Shown in pieces: positions 20,442 to 30,658 of a stretch of 64,000 bases of DNA. The DNA lies in NCBI RefSeq assembly GCF_003852545.1, contig NZ_QAJR01000001.1, forward strand, positions 7,051 to 71,050, read 5' to 3'. Numbering within the stretch: the first letter of the stretch is position 1; every line of letters starts with the position of its first letter. Source of the stretch: Acidovorax sp. FJL06. GTDB taxonomy: Bacteria > Pseudomonadota > Gammaproteobacteria > Burkholderiales > Burkholderiaceae_C. The notes under the pieces are model-generated. The model worked only from the letters and a program-made list of their open reading frames with translations. It did no database searches and was not told the DNA's origin. A program made the position numbers and the translations under genes.

Positions 20442-21815
20442 TCACGTGCACTCCTGGTCCACCCAATACCCCGCCCGGAACCACTGGCCGTTGATGTTGA
20501 GGTACCAGCGGAACTCAAAGATGGGCTCGAAGCTCATGCCGCCCGGCGACGGCGTATCGATGCGCAGGATGTCCGCCACGCCGTCGCGGTCCAGGTCGAT
20601 CTCGTGCACCAGCACGGCGCTGTTCTTGCGCGTGGGTTTGTCGCGCAGGGGCGGATCGGCGGGCTGCATCCAGCTGGTGGCGTAGCGCCGGGAGCGCACC
20701 TTCACCGCATCCGGCGGCAGCTTGCCGGGCACCACCAGCCGCACCAGCACCTCGGCCGAATCCGACAGCTTGGCATAGCCGCGCACGGCGGTGGTCTCGT
20801 CATCGCGCGGGTCGTCGAAGCCTCTGCCGGGGTAGTGGCCGCCACAGTAGTGGTCGGCATTGCTGATGTCCCAATACCGCCGCGCCAAGGTGCGCGCCCC
20901 CACCAGGCCCTGGTGGGTGATGGCGTACAGCGTGAGCGCGGGGGCAAAGCCCAGGTTGGCCGCCCCCACGTCCCAGAAGCCGGTCACGAACTCGATCTCG
21001 GGTCCGTTGTGGCGGTTGAAGCTGCCATAGGGCACGGCGGTGGGCTCCACGGCAATGCGGCTGCCCGCCACGGCCGCTATGCCATCGGCCTCGGTCTCGT
21101 GCAGCAGGGCCACGCCGGCGTGGCTGCGGAAGTACGAGGGGGCGATGGCAGGCAGCGTGGGCGGGGCGGCCAGGGGCGCCACGGCCGGGATATGGTCCAC
21201 GGCGCGGGTGGCCAGCTTCACATCGGCCAGCGGGTTCACGGGGCGGCCCCGGTCGATTTCCTGCTCCGGGCGCAGCGGCACTCCAGCGCGCAGGAGCTTC
21301 TTGGCAGCCTCCCATTCGGGGCGCAGGGGGTACTGCACGGGCATCTCGGGTGTGTGGCTCTTGACCAGCGCGGGCAGCTGCAGCGCGGGCGGGCGCGGCA
21401 GCGCGTTGCCATAGGCACGCAGGCGGTTGGCCGACGGCGCCACCCAGAAGGCGCGGGCGGCGTCCTTGCCCGCCTGGGCCAGGGTCAGGGGCTGGTCGGC
21501 CAACAGGTTGCAGGCCACATGGGCTTGCACCGGCTCGGCCAACGGCGGGCCCAGGCGCGCATCGCCCGCAGAGAGCACGGCGCACCAGCCGTCGCGCTCG
21601 GTGAGCTGTTGCAACACGGTGTTGGCGGGCACCTGGGCCACGATGCGCGCCTGCGATTGGGCCGACTCGCGCAGGTTGACCCACGAGCCCTGCACATAAC
21701 GCTGCTTGGCTGGCGCCACAGCGGGGGCCTGGGCCCATGCGCTCACGCAAGCCAGCGTGGCCGCTGCGAATGCGGTCACCCGAAGGAGCCGCAGTGAATA
21801 GGAAATCGTCTTCAT
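20442..21815 (-). CDS. Secreted SH3-domain protein, unknown function
   Basis: A 457-residue exported protein. The signal peptide spans about 1-29 (ATLACVSAWAQ). A bacterial SH3 domain follows (about 38-100, with RYVQGSWVNLRESAQSQARIVAQVPAN), such as often binds cell wall. A long middle region is unrecognised, with Cys and His in ISNADHYCGGHYPGRG. The end holds DLDRDGVADILRID, a calcium-type loop. It could be a periplasmic or wall-associated protein. Its end is 43 bp from the end of the convergent secreted protein gene. Confidence 0.75.
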   Translation of the reverse strand: MKTISYSLRLLRVTAFAAATLACVSAWAQAPAVAPAKQRYVQGSWVNLRESAQSQARIVAQVPANTVLQQLTERDGWCAVLSAGDARLGPPLAEPVQAHVACNLLADQPLTLAQAGKDAARAFWVAPSANRLRAYGNALPRPPALQLPALVKSHTPEMPVQYPLRPEWEAAKKLLRAGVPLRPEQEIDRGRPVNPLADVKLATRAVDHIPAVAPLAAPPTLPAIAPSYFRSHAGVALLHETEADGIAAVAGSRIAVEPTAVPYGSFNRHNGPEIEFVTGFWDVGAANLGFAPALTLYAITHQGLVGARTLARRYWDISNADHYCGGHYPGRGFDDPRDDETTAVRGYAKLSDSAEVLVRLVVPGKLPPDAVKVRSRRYATSWMQPADPPLRDKPTRKNSAVLVHEIDLDRDGVADILRIDTPSPGGMSFEPIFEFRWYLNINGQWFRAGYWVDQECT

Positions 21816-21884
21816 GTTTCAGCGCCCCCGTGAATGATCGACATCGCTGCACCGGACCTCTGCGTTCGGGCTGGGCTTGCCTGT

Positions 21885-21945
21885 CCTGAGCTTTGCCGAT
21901 GGGTCGAAGCCTCGCGCGGCGCTTCGGCGGGCTCAGCGTGATCGG
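21885..21945. repeat. REP-like imperfect palindrome
   Basis: CTGAGCTTTGCCGATGGGTCGAAGC followed after a short GC-rich loop by GCTTCGGCGGGCTCAG. The ends (CTGAGC and GCTCAG) and the GAAGC/GCTTC parts pair. It resembles REP-type palindromes common between genes in related bacteria. It lies upstream of the SH3 gene and after trhP. Confidence 0.5.
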
Positions 21946-21995
21946 TGGATGGAAAGTACACCTGCGCCGGCCTCCCCCATCAACCCATCAACCCA

Positions 21996-23438
21996 TCACA
22001 CCGCCAACGCAGGCTCGGCCGCCGCTGCGGGCGGTTGCGACTCCACCACGCGGGCCAGCAGCGCGCCTTCGTAGCGCGCAGGCAGCGGAATCCACACGCG
22101 CACCGGGTTGCCTTGCGCCACGGCCACGGGCTGGCCTTCCAGGTTGCGCATCTGCTGCAACCGCACGGTGGTGTTGCCGCTGGGGTGCACCACTTCAATC
22201 AGGTCGCCCACGGCAAAGTGGTTCTTGGTTTCCACCAGCACCCAGTCTCCGCTCAGGCCCGCTTCGGCCAGGCCTTCGGTGCCCAGCACCTCGCCCACGT
22301 ACTGGCTGCGCTGCGTTTCAGAATGGCCACTGAGGTAGTTCTGGTAGTCGTTGCTGGGGCGGCGCTCCAGCAGGCCGCCGGTGTAGCCGCGGTTGGACAG
22401 GCCTTCGAGCTCGATGAGCAGCTCGGGGTTGAAGGGCCGGCCGGCCACGGCGTCGTCGATCGCGCGGCGGTACACCTGGGCGGTGCGGGCCACGTAGTAC
22501 AGGCTCTTGGTGCGGCCCTCGATCTTGAGCGAATCGACGCCGATCTGCGCCAGGCGCGCCACATGCTCCACCGCGCGCAGGTCCTTGCTGTTCATGATGT
22601 AGGTGCCGTGCTCGTCTTCCATGATGGGCATCATCTGCCCGGGCCGGCCGGCCTCTTCGATCAGGTAGACCTTGTCGGCCTTGGGATGGCGCTCGCCGTT
22701 GCCGGTGGTGGAGGCGAAGGCCTGCTCGGCCTTTTGCTGCGCGGCCTCAAAGTTGAAATCGCCTTCCATTTTTTGCGCAATGGCTTCGCCCGTGGTGGCG
22801 TCGATGTCGGCGTCGTGGGTGGCGTAATTCCAGCGGCAGGCGTTGGTGCAGGTGCCCTGGTTGGGGTCGCGGTGGTTGAAGTAGCCGCTGAGCAGGCAGC
22901 GGCCCGAGTACGCAATGCACAGCGCGCCGTGCACAAACACTTCCAGCTCCATGTCGGGGCATTCCTGGCGGATCTTCTCGATCTCGTCCAGGCTCAGTTC
23001 GCGCGACAGGATGACGCGCTCCACGCCCATCTTCTGCCAGAACTTCACCGCCGCCCAGTTGGTGGTGTTGGCCTGCACCGAGAGGTGCACCACCTGCTCG
23101 GGCCACTTCTCCTTGACCATCATGATCAGGCCCGCGTCGGCCATGATGAGGGCATCCGGCTTGCAGTCGATCACGGGCTCGATGTCGCGCAGGTAGGTGC
23201 GGATCTTGTCGTTGTGCGCAATCAGGTTGCTGGTCACAAAGAACTTCTTGCCGCGCGCGTGGGCCTCGTCAATGCCTTGCTTGATCTGCTCCAGACGGAA
23301 CTCGTTGTTGCGCGCACGCAGGCTGTAGCGCGGCTGTCCGGCATACACCGCGTCGGCACCAAAGTCGTAGGCGGCGCGCATCTTGTCGAGCGAGCCGGCG
23401 GGCAGCAGGAGTTCGGGGGCTTTGATGGAGGTGGTCAT
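21996..23438 (-). CDS. trhP: tRNA hydroxylation protein TrhP (U32 peptidase family, YegQ)
   Basis: A 480-residue member of the peptidase U32 family, starting MTTSIKAPELLLPAGSLDKMRAAYDFGADAVY. The signature EVFVHGALCIAYSGRCLLS is present, with further Cys in GTCTNACRW that likely bind an iron-sulfur cluster. In E. coli this protein takes part in hydroxylating U34 of several tRNAs from a prephenate-derived source. It starts at ATG 23438, 34 nt after the ttcA stop, on the same strand. The pair looks like a small tRNA-modification operon. Confidence 0.9.
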   Translation of the reverse strand: MTTSIKAPELLLPAGSLDKMRAAYDFGADAVYAGQPRYSLRARNNEFRLEQIKQGIDEAHARGKKFFVTSNLIAHNDKIRTYLRDIEPVIDCKPDALIMADAGLIMMVKEKWPEQVVHLSVQANTTNWAAVKFWQKMGVERVILSRELSLDEIEKIRQECPDMELEVFVHGALCIAYSGRCLLSGYFNHRDPNQGTCTNACRWNYATHDADIDATTGEAIAQKMEGDFNFEAAQQKAEQAFASTTGNGERHPKADKVYLIEEAGRPGQMMPIMEDEHGTYIMNSKDLRAVEHVARLAQIGVDSLKIEGRTKSLYYVARTAQVYRRAIDDAVAGRPFNPELLIELEGLSNRGYTGGLLERRPSNDYQNYLSGHSETQRSQYVGEVLGTEGLAEAGLSGDWVLVETKNHFAVGDLIEVVHPSGNTTVRLQQMRNLEGQPVAVAQGNPVRVWIPLPARYEGALLARVVESQPPAAAAEPALAV

Positions 23439-23472
23439 GGGGTGGCCCAATCTAAAAATCGTCGGTGTCAGG

Positions 23473-24420
23473 TCAGCGCGGCATCAGCGGCAGGCCCGCG
23501 AGCATGCCCACGGCCTGCGCAGGCAGTTCTTCGGCGTCAAAGGCCTTGTCGCCATCGGCGTCGGCCACACCGTTGGGCACCAGGCCCTTGAAGTCAAACT
23601 GGCGCGTGTCCATGAAGTGCGAGGGCACCAGGTTGCGCAGCGCCACCGCCATGTTCTCGATGCGGCCGGGGTAGAGCTGCTGCCAGTCGCGCAGCATCTG
23701 GCCGATCTGCTTGCGTTGCAGGTTCTCCTGGCTGCCGCACAGCGTGCAGGGGATGATGGGAAATTGCTGGATCTGCGCCCAGCGCGTGAGGTCGTCTTCG
23801 GCCACATAGGCCAGCGGGCGGATGATGAGGTGGTCGCCCCGGTCGCTCTGCACCTTGGGCGGCATGCCCTTGAGCTTGCCGCCGAAGAACATGTTCAAAA
23901 AGAAGGTCTGCAGCATATCGTCGCGGTGGTGGCCCAGCGCGATCTTGGTGGCGCCCAGCTCGTCGGCCACGCGGTACAGGATGCCCCGGCGCAGGCGGCT
24001 GCACAGGCTGCACATCGTTTTGCCCTCGGGGATGTGCTCCTTGACGACGCTGTAGGTGTCCTGCGTTTCGATGTGGAAGGGCACGCCCACCTTTGCCAGG
24101 TAGTCGGGCAGCACCTGGGCCGGAAAGCCGGGCTGCTTCTGGTCGAGGTTGACGGCGATCAGCTCGAACTTGTGGCCATTGCGCTGCTGCAGCTTGTGCA
24201 ACACGTCGAGCAGGCCATAGCTGTCTTTGCCACCGGACACGCACACCATCACCTTGTCGCCGTCCTCGATGAGGCCAAAGTCGCCAATCGCCTGGCTGAC
24301 CTGGCGCACCAGGCGCTTTTCGAGCTTGAGCGCGGCGTGGGCGGCGGCTTTCTCGGCAGCGGCAGGATCAGCGTCAGCAACGGGAGTGTCTGGCAGGGTG
24401 GCGGTAACGGTGGCGGACAT
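23473..24420 (-). CDS. ttcA: tRNA 2-thiocytidine(32) synthetase
   Basis: A 315-residue TtcA. The ATP pyrophosphatase P-loop is [13 protein letters not shown]. Two CxxC motifs that hold the 4Fe-4S cluster are visible: CSLCSR and CTLCGS. It thiolates cytidine 32 in tRNA. Also visible are [21 protein letters not shown] and [11 protein letters not shown], typical of the family. ATG 24420 is used; the longer frame from 24453 adds a Pro/Ala-rich stretch without support. It precedes trhP in an apparent two-gene operon. Confidence 0.95.
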   Translation of the reverse strand: MSATVTATLPDTPVADADPAAAEKAAAHAALKLEKRLVRQVSQAIGDFGLIEDGDKVMVCVSGGKDSYGLLDVLHKLQQRNGHKFELIAVNLDQKQPGFPAQVLPDYLAKVGVPFHIETQDTYSVVKEHIPEGKTMCSLCSRLRRGILYRVADELGATKIALGHHRDDMLQTFFLNMFFGGKLKGMPPKVQSDRGDHLIIRPLAYVAEDDLTRWAQIQQFPIIPCTLCGSQENLQRKQIGQMLRDWQQLYPGRIENMAVALRNLVPSHFMDTRQFDFKGLVPNGVADADGDKAFDAEELPAQAVGMLAGLPLMPR

Positions 24421-24537
24421 GGGAGCAGGGCCGGGTGCAGGGGGTGCAGGCAAAGGAAAGGACCAATTTCAGCCGAAGGCGTAAGGGTGCCGCAGAGTCG
24501 GGCGCCCGGCAATGCGCTACCGCATGGCGGTAGCGTG

Positions 24538-24580
24538 AAAATTGCTATATATTTTATAGCCTCTACCGCTTGCTGGACGG
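24538..24580. repeat. Copy of dispersed repeat
   Basis: ATTGCTATATATTTTATAGC, then ACCGCTTGCTGGAC, matching the module order of the family. It lies between the ttcA start and the metH N-part stop. Confidence 0.6.
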
Positions 24581-24607
24581 GCGGCAGCAGCCAAAACGAC
24601 TGGTGAT

Positions 24608-25672
24608 TCAGGCCTCGGCGGGGTAGAACATCTTGCGCGTGGGCACGCTCTCCACCGCCTTGGCAATGGCGCCGATGTGGTCGGGCGTGGTGCCACAGCA
24701 GCCGCCCAGGATGTTGACCAGCCCCTCGGCGGCGAACTCGTGCACCAGGCGGCTGGTGATCTCGGGCGTTTCGTCAAAGCCGGTATCGCTCATCGGGTTG
24801 GGCAGACCGGCGTTGGGGTAGCAGCTGATGAAGGTGTCCTCGGCCACCCGGTTCAGCTCCTGGATGTAGGGGCGCATCAGCGTGGCGCCCAAGGCGCAGT
24901 TCAGGCCGATGGCCAGCGGGCGCGAATGGCGCACGCTGTGCCAGAAAGCGGTCACGGTCTGGCCCGAGAGGATGCGGCCCGAGGCGTCGGTGACGGTGCC
25001 GCTGATGATCAGCGGCAGGCGCTGGCCGCTGTTCTCGAAATACTCGTCGATGGCGAACAGCGCGGCCTTGGCGTTGAGGGTGTCGAAGATGGTCTCGACC
25101 AGCAGCACGTCGGAGCCGCCTTCGACCAGTGCCTCGGTCTGCTCGTAGTACGCGGCGCGCAGCTGCTCAAAGTTGACGTTGCGCGCGCCCGGGTCGTTCA
25201 CGTCGGGGCTGATGCTGGCCGTCTTGGGCGTGGGGCCGAGGGCGCCGGCCACAAAGCGGGGCTTGTCGGGCGTCGAATACTTGTCGCAGGCGGCGCGGGC
25301 GAGCTGCGCCGAGCGCAGGTTCATCTCGCGCGCCAGGCCGGCCATGTGGTAGTCCTCCTGCGCGATGGTTGTCGCGCCGAAGGTGTTGGTCTCGATCAGG
25401 TCGGCGCCGGCCGCCAGGTAGCGCTCGTGGATGTCGCTGATCACGTCGGGCCGCGTGAGCGAGAGCAGCTCGTTGTTGCCCTTCACGTCGTAGGCAAAGT
25501 CCTTGAAGCGGTCGCCCGCCGCGCCGGGGCCGCTGTAGCCCTCGCCGCGGTACTGCGCCTCACCCAGCTTGAAGCGCTGGATCATGGTGCCCATGGCGCC
25601 ATCGAGGATGGCGATGCGTTGGGCGAGGATGTCGGGCAGTTGCGCGGCGCGCGTGTAGTGAAGGGCTTGCAT
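24608..25672 (-). CDS. metH: Methionine synthase, homocysteine-binding part
   Basis: A 354-residue homocysteine S-methyltransferase domain. It begins with [16 protein letters not shown] and has GLNCALG and [11 protein letters not shown], giving the three zinc-binding Cys. Identity of phrases such as [27 protein letters not shown] with the N-terminal domain of MetH is clear. It lacks pterin and cobalamin domains, which are encoded at 5148-7883, about 16.7 kb away on the same strand. No SAH riboswitch was recognised upstream of this half. It should supply activated homocysteine to the other protein. Confidence 0.93.
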   Translation of the reverse strand: MQALHYTRAAQLPDILAQRIAILDGAMGTMIQRFKLGEAQYRGEGYSGPGAAGDRFKDFAYDVKGNNELLSLTRPDVISDIHERYLAAGADLIETNTFGATTIAQEDYHMAGLAREMNLRSAQLARAACDKYSTPDKPRFVAGALGPTPKTASISPDVNDPGARNVNFEQLRAAYYEQTEALVEGGSDVLLVETIFDTLNAKAALFAIDEYFENSGQRLPLIISGTVTDASGRILSGQTVTAFWHSVRHSRPLAIGLNCALGATLMRPYIQELNRVAEDTFISCYPNAGLPNPMSDTGFDETPEITSRLVHEFAAEGLVNILGGCCGTTPDHIGAIAKAVESVPTRKMFYPAEA

Positions 25673-25913
25673 AGCCCGCTATTGTAGAAAACACGCTCGC
25701 CCTGGCCTTGGGGCCCTCTGCACAAATCACCGCGCCGCGTGCATCTGCGGTCTCGGGCGGCCTGCTGCGTTTTGCGCCCCACAGCCCCTCCCGATCCGCA
25801 GCGCGCACTGGCCGCTCGATTCGTGCAGAGGCTCCCATGCAGCGCACAATATGCGCCTGCCGCGCGCGGGGCCCAGGCCTGCCGCAGCCACCATACCGAC
25901 CCAATCGGCCCCT

Positions 25914-25947
25914 GGCGCTTGATGGACAAGCGCTACCAGCTATCAAA
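25914..25947. repeat. Copy of dispersed repeat upstream of recQ
   Basis: GGCGCTTGATGGACAAGCGC, a hairpin, then TACCAGCTATCAAATT. It ends 15 nt before the recQ start codon and so forms part of its leader or promoter. The remaining gap (25673-25913) shows no gene. Confidence 0.65.
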
Positions 25948-25961
25948 TTCAGAGTATCCGT

Positions 25962-27857
<1,896 letters not shown>

Positions 27858-27898
27858 GCCCCGCACGCTGGCGACACAGCCGCTCTGGCGCTCAAGCG

Positions 27899-29533
27899 CT
27901 ACTTTCCGGACCGCAATGCGCGGATGCCGTCGGAAAACCGCCGCAGCGTGGGTGTGCTGTCGCCCGGCGGCACCATGAGTTCGATGAGCTGGAAGCGCCC
28001 GCGTTCGGCAAATGCGGCATCCAGCGCGGCCTTGAACTGGGCCCGCGTGTGGACCCGGTGGCCGCGCCCGCCCAGGGCGTCGGCGGCCTGGGCCAGGTGC
28101 CAGTCGCCCAGCGCGGCGCAGCGCGACTCGGTCTGGAAGGCGCGGATCATCTCCCAGGTCTGGTTGTTGAGCACGATGGCAATGGGGTCGAGCCCCAGAC
28201 GCGGGCAGTTGCCCAGCTCCCAGCCCGTCATCTGGAAGGCGCCGTCGCCCACCAGGATCAGGCTGCGCTGGCCCGTGGCCACCTGGGCGCCGATGCCGGC
28301 CGGCACGCCGAAGCCCATGGACGCGTAGTAGCCCGGCGCCACCAGCGGCGTGGGCAGCAGCTCCATGGCGGCGAACAGGCAGTCGCCGATGTCCGCGACG
28401 ATGTTCATGGGGCCGTGGGCACGGAGGTGGTCGTTGAGCGCGCGGCTCAGGTCGGCCGCGCACACGGGCTGGTCGTCGGCCACCAGGCCCTCGGGGCACA
28501 CCGGCGCGGGCGGCAGGGCGCGCGCGGGCTTGCTGCCCGCCGCCGGAGCGCGCGCCAGCAGTGCCTCCACCAGCGCGGCCAGGGGGATGTTCGGGTACAG
28601 GTGGTGGCCCACACGCGCCTCGCGGTGCGCGGCGATGAGCGCGCGGCGAAAGTCCAAACGCTGGGCGCTCACGCCGAAGTTGCTGTCCGACAGGATGGCG
28701 CCCAGCATCACGGGCAGGTCGGAGTCGTCCAGCAGCGCGCTGGTCTCGGGTGCGCCGGCCACGCCCAGGTAGGTGCCGTGGAAGGGCACGCCCTCCTCGG
28801 CCAACAGGCCCCGGCCCATGAAGGTGGTGAGCACGGGCAGCTGCAGCCGCCGCGCCAGCTCGGCCACGCGGGTTTCCAGCCCGAAGCGGCGCACTTCCAC
28901 ATCCACCACCAGCACGGGGCGCTGGGCAGCCTGGATGCGCGCCATCCATTCGTCGGCGCATTCGGCCACGGCCTCGGCGCTGAAGGGGCTGGGCGGCAGC
29001 ACGGGCACCTCGGCCATGGGTTGCAGCGTCATGTCGCGCGGCACCTCGATGAGCACCGGCTGCGAGAACTCGCGGCAACTGCGCAGCACGCGGGCAAGGT
29101 CGGCCGGTGCGGTGGCGGGGTCGGACAGGCGCACCTGGTCGCAGGTGATCTCGCGGAAGATGCGCCACTGCGAGTCGACATGCCGCACCTGGTGGTGCAG
29201 CACCAGGCCCGAATGCGCCTCGACCTCACCGGGGCAGCCGGCCAGCACCACCAGGGGCGAGCGTTCGGCATAGGCGCCCGCCACCGCGTTGACCACGTTG
29301 AGCGCGCCCGCGCCGTAGGTGACGGCGACCACGCCCAGGCCACAGTGCATGCGCGCGGCCGCGTCGGCGGCAAAACCCAGCGAGGGTTCGTGGCTGAGCG
29401 TGACCAGCGGCAGGATGCCGCTGTCTTCGATCTGCTTGAACAGGGGCAGGATGAAGTCGCCGGGGATGCCGAAGATCTCGCGCGCGCCATGGTTTTGGAG
29501 CGCGTGCAGCAGCTGGAGGCCGAGGGGGGTCAT
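27899..29533 (-). CDS. ipdC: Indolepyruvate/phenylpyruvate decarboxylase
   Basis: A 544-residue thiamine diphosphate enzyme, the same length as Azospirillum IpdC. The catalytic Glu49 lies in TLSHEPSLGF, and the ThDP-binding motif is VGDGAFQMTGWELGN...NNQTW. The N-terminal domain FGIPGDFILPLFK fits the keto-acid decarboxylase subgroup. Known members decarboxylate indole-3-pyruvate or phenylpyruvate, steps to indoleacetic or phenylacetic acid. ATG 29533 was chosen over an upstream start (29605), since family members begin here. No aldehyde dehydrogenase or aminotransferase is adjacent, so the physiological substrate is open. Confidence 0.85.
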   Translation of the reverse strand: MTPLGLQLLHALQNHGAREIFGIPGDFILPLFKQIEDSGILPLVTLSHEPSLGFAADAAARMHCGLGVVAVTYGAGALNVVNAVAGAYAERSPLVVLAGCPGEVEAHSGLVLHHQVRHVDSQWRIFREITCDQVRLSDPATAPADLARVLRSCREFSQPVLIEVPRDMTLQPMAEVPVLPPSPFSAEAVAECADEWMARIQAAQRPVLVVDVEVRRFGLETRVAELARRLQLPVLTTFMGRGLLAEEGVPFHGTYLGVAGAPETSALLDDSDLPVMLGAILSDSNFGVSAQRLDFRRALIAAHREARVGHHLYPNIPLAALVEALLARAPAAGSKPARALPPAPVCPEGLVADDQPVCAADLSRALNDHLRAHGPMNIVADIGDCLFAAMELLPTPLVAPGYYASMGFGVPAGIGAQVATGQRSLILVGDGAFQMTGWELGNCPRLGLDPIAIVLNNQTWEMIRAFQTESRCAALGDWHLAQAADALGGRGHRVHTRAQFKAALDAAFAERGRFQLIELMVPPGDSTPTLRRFSDGIRALRSGK

Positions 29534-29682
29534 GGGCAGGGTTCCTTGCAAAGTGGTGCCGGATGATCCGCGCGGGCCGTGCAAGGTGCCTCTGATGCGC
29601 ATCAAAGCGCGTGGGATGCCGCGCTTATTCGCATGTTCATTTCATACAGCGAATTTCTGTGCAGGAAAGTTGCGTGCGCCGC

Positions 29683-30387
29683 TCAGGCACGGCGCAGGGT
29701 GAACACCGGGAACAACGCGGCCAGCTGCCCGCGGTGTTTCTCCGAAAGCGCCCAGGCCGGTGCACCGGGCGCGCGGCATTCCTGCAGCGCCCAGCGGCGC
29801 ACGCCGCGTGCCGCCAGCGCCTGGGCCAGCGCCAGCAGCTCGTCCACGCCGAACAGGCCGGCGTGCCAGGTGGTGCGGCATTCGTGGTCCGTGCCGTGGG
29901 CCAACAGCGCCTCCAACGACTCCCAGGCGCGCCCACCACTGCCGGGCGTGGCGGTGATGGCGTCGTAGTGCTGCGGCAGGGCCTTGATGTCCAGGCCCAC
30001 CCAGTCCAGGCACGGCAGCAGAGCCGCGAGCCGCCCGGGGTACATGCCGCCGGTGTGCAGCGCCGTCTGCAGGCCCATCGCCCGCACCTCGGCCAGCGCA
30101 GCGGGCAACGCGGCCTGCAGCGTGGGCTCGCCGCCGGAGAACACCACGCCGTCGAGCAGGCCCCGGCGGCTTTTCAGGAAGGCCAACGCGCGCTCCCACG
30201 GTAGCCCGGGCGGCGCCGTGGCGTCGAGCAGTTCAGGGTTGTGGCAGTAGCCGCAGCGCCAGGGGCAGCCCTGGCAATAGAACACGGCCGCGAGGCGGCC
30301 GGGGAAGTCAATGGTGGTCAGCGGCGTGAGGCCGCCCAGGCGCAGCGCTGGCGCCGGCGGCACCTCAGCAGTGGTAGCTGCAGCCAC
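29683..30387 (-). CDS. nrdG: Anaerobic RNR-activating protein NrdG
   Basis: A 234-residue radical-SAM activase. The cluster motif is CPWRCGYC (Cys x3 Cys x2 Cys), after TTIDFPGRLAAVFYCQG, typical of NrdG. GGEPT follows. It reduces SAM to form the glycyl radical on class III ribonucleotide reductase. The start is GTG 30387, and the gene overlaps the end of the 65-residue glycyl-radical ORF by 23 nt, which implies translational coupling. It is the last gene of nrdD, glycyl-radical ORF, nrdG. Confidence 0.93.
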   Translation of the reverse strand: MAAATTAEVPPAPALRLGGLTPLTTIDFPGRLAAVFYCQGCPWRCGYCHNPELLDATAPPGLPWERALAFLKSRRGLLDGVVFSGGEPTLQAALPAALAEVRAMGLQTALHTGGMYPGRLAALLPCLDWVGLDIKALPQHYDAITATPGSGGRAWESLEALLAHGTDHECRTTWHAGLFGVDELLALAQALAARGVRRWALQECRAPGAPAWALSEKHRGQLAALFPVFTLRRA

Positions 30388-30562
30388 GGGTTTCCGAGAA
30401 GAAGCGGCGTTCGTTGTGCTCGCCCTGCTTGCCGGTGTTGAAGCTGGCCACCGGGCGGTGGTAGCCCATCACGCGGGTCCAGACTTCGCAAGGCTGGCGT
30501 TCGTCGTCGGTGAGCTGCACGGCGGCCAGCGCGGTGTGTTCAGTGGTGGAGAAATGGCTCAT
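30365..30562 (-). CDS. Stand-alone glycyl-radical C-terminus of NrdD
   Basis: A 65-residue protein that matches only the extreme C-terminus of class III ribonucleotide reductases: PCEVWTRVMGYHRPVASFN, with Gly33 as the expected radical site, then TGKQGEHNERRFF. The main NrdD gene upstream stops just after its zinc site and has no glycine-radical segment. This ORF has its own strong ribosome binding site (GAAGGAG, 7 nt before ATG 30562) and overlaps nrdG by 23 nt, so it looks expressed, not decayed. I infer it is a separate subunit that completes NrdD. Between it and nrdD lies a 96-bp gap with a dispersed repeat. Confidence 0.88.
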   Translation of the reverse strand: MSHFSTTEHTALAAVQLTDDERQPCEVWTRVMGYHRPVASFNTGKQGEHNERRFFSETRGCSYHC

Positions 30563-30596
30563 GGTGAACTCCTTCAGGGTTGAAATGCTTTTGTTG

Positions 30597-30645
30597 AATT
30601 GCTATAATTTTGATAGCTTATAGCGCTTATCCATCAAGCGCCAGC
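30597..30645. repeat. Dispersed repeat between nrdD and glycyl-radical ORF
   Basis: GCTATAATTTTGATAGC, TTATAGCGCTTATCCATCAAGCGC: a full-length copy of the family. It fills half of the 96-bp gap that separates the two parts of NrdD. Confidence 0.8.
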
Positions 30646-30658
30646 GGCCCGCTTGGCC

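Noticed and set aside
25673-25961. Possible SAH riboswitch upstream of the metH N-part
   Set aside because: GAGGCTC-like pieces occur, but the ordered core (GGAGCG, CAGGCT, GCGCTC) was not found.
30563-30658. nrdD frameshift by sequencing error
   Set aside because: The two parts are 96 bp apart with a repeat and a new ribosome binding site between, which a single-base error cannot explain.
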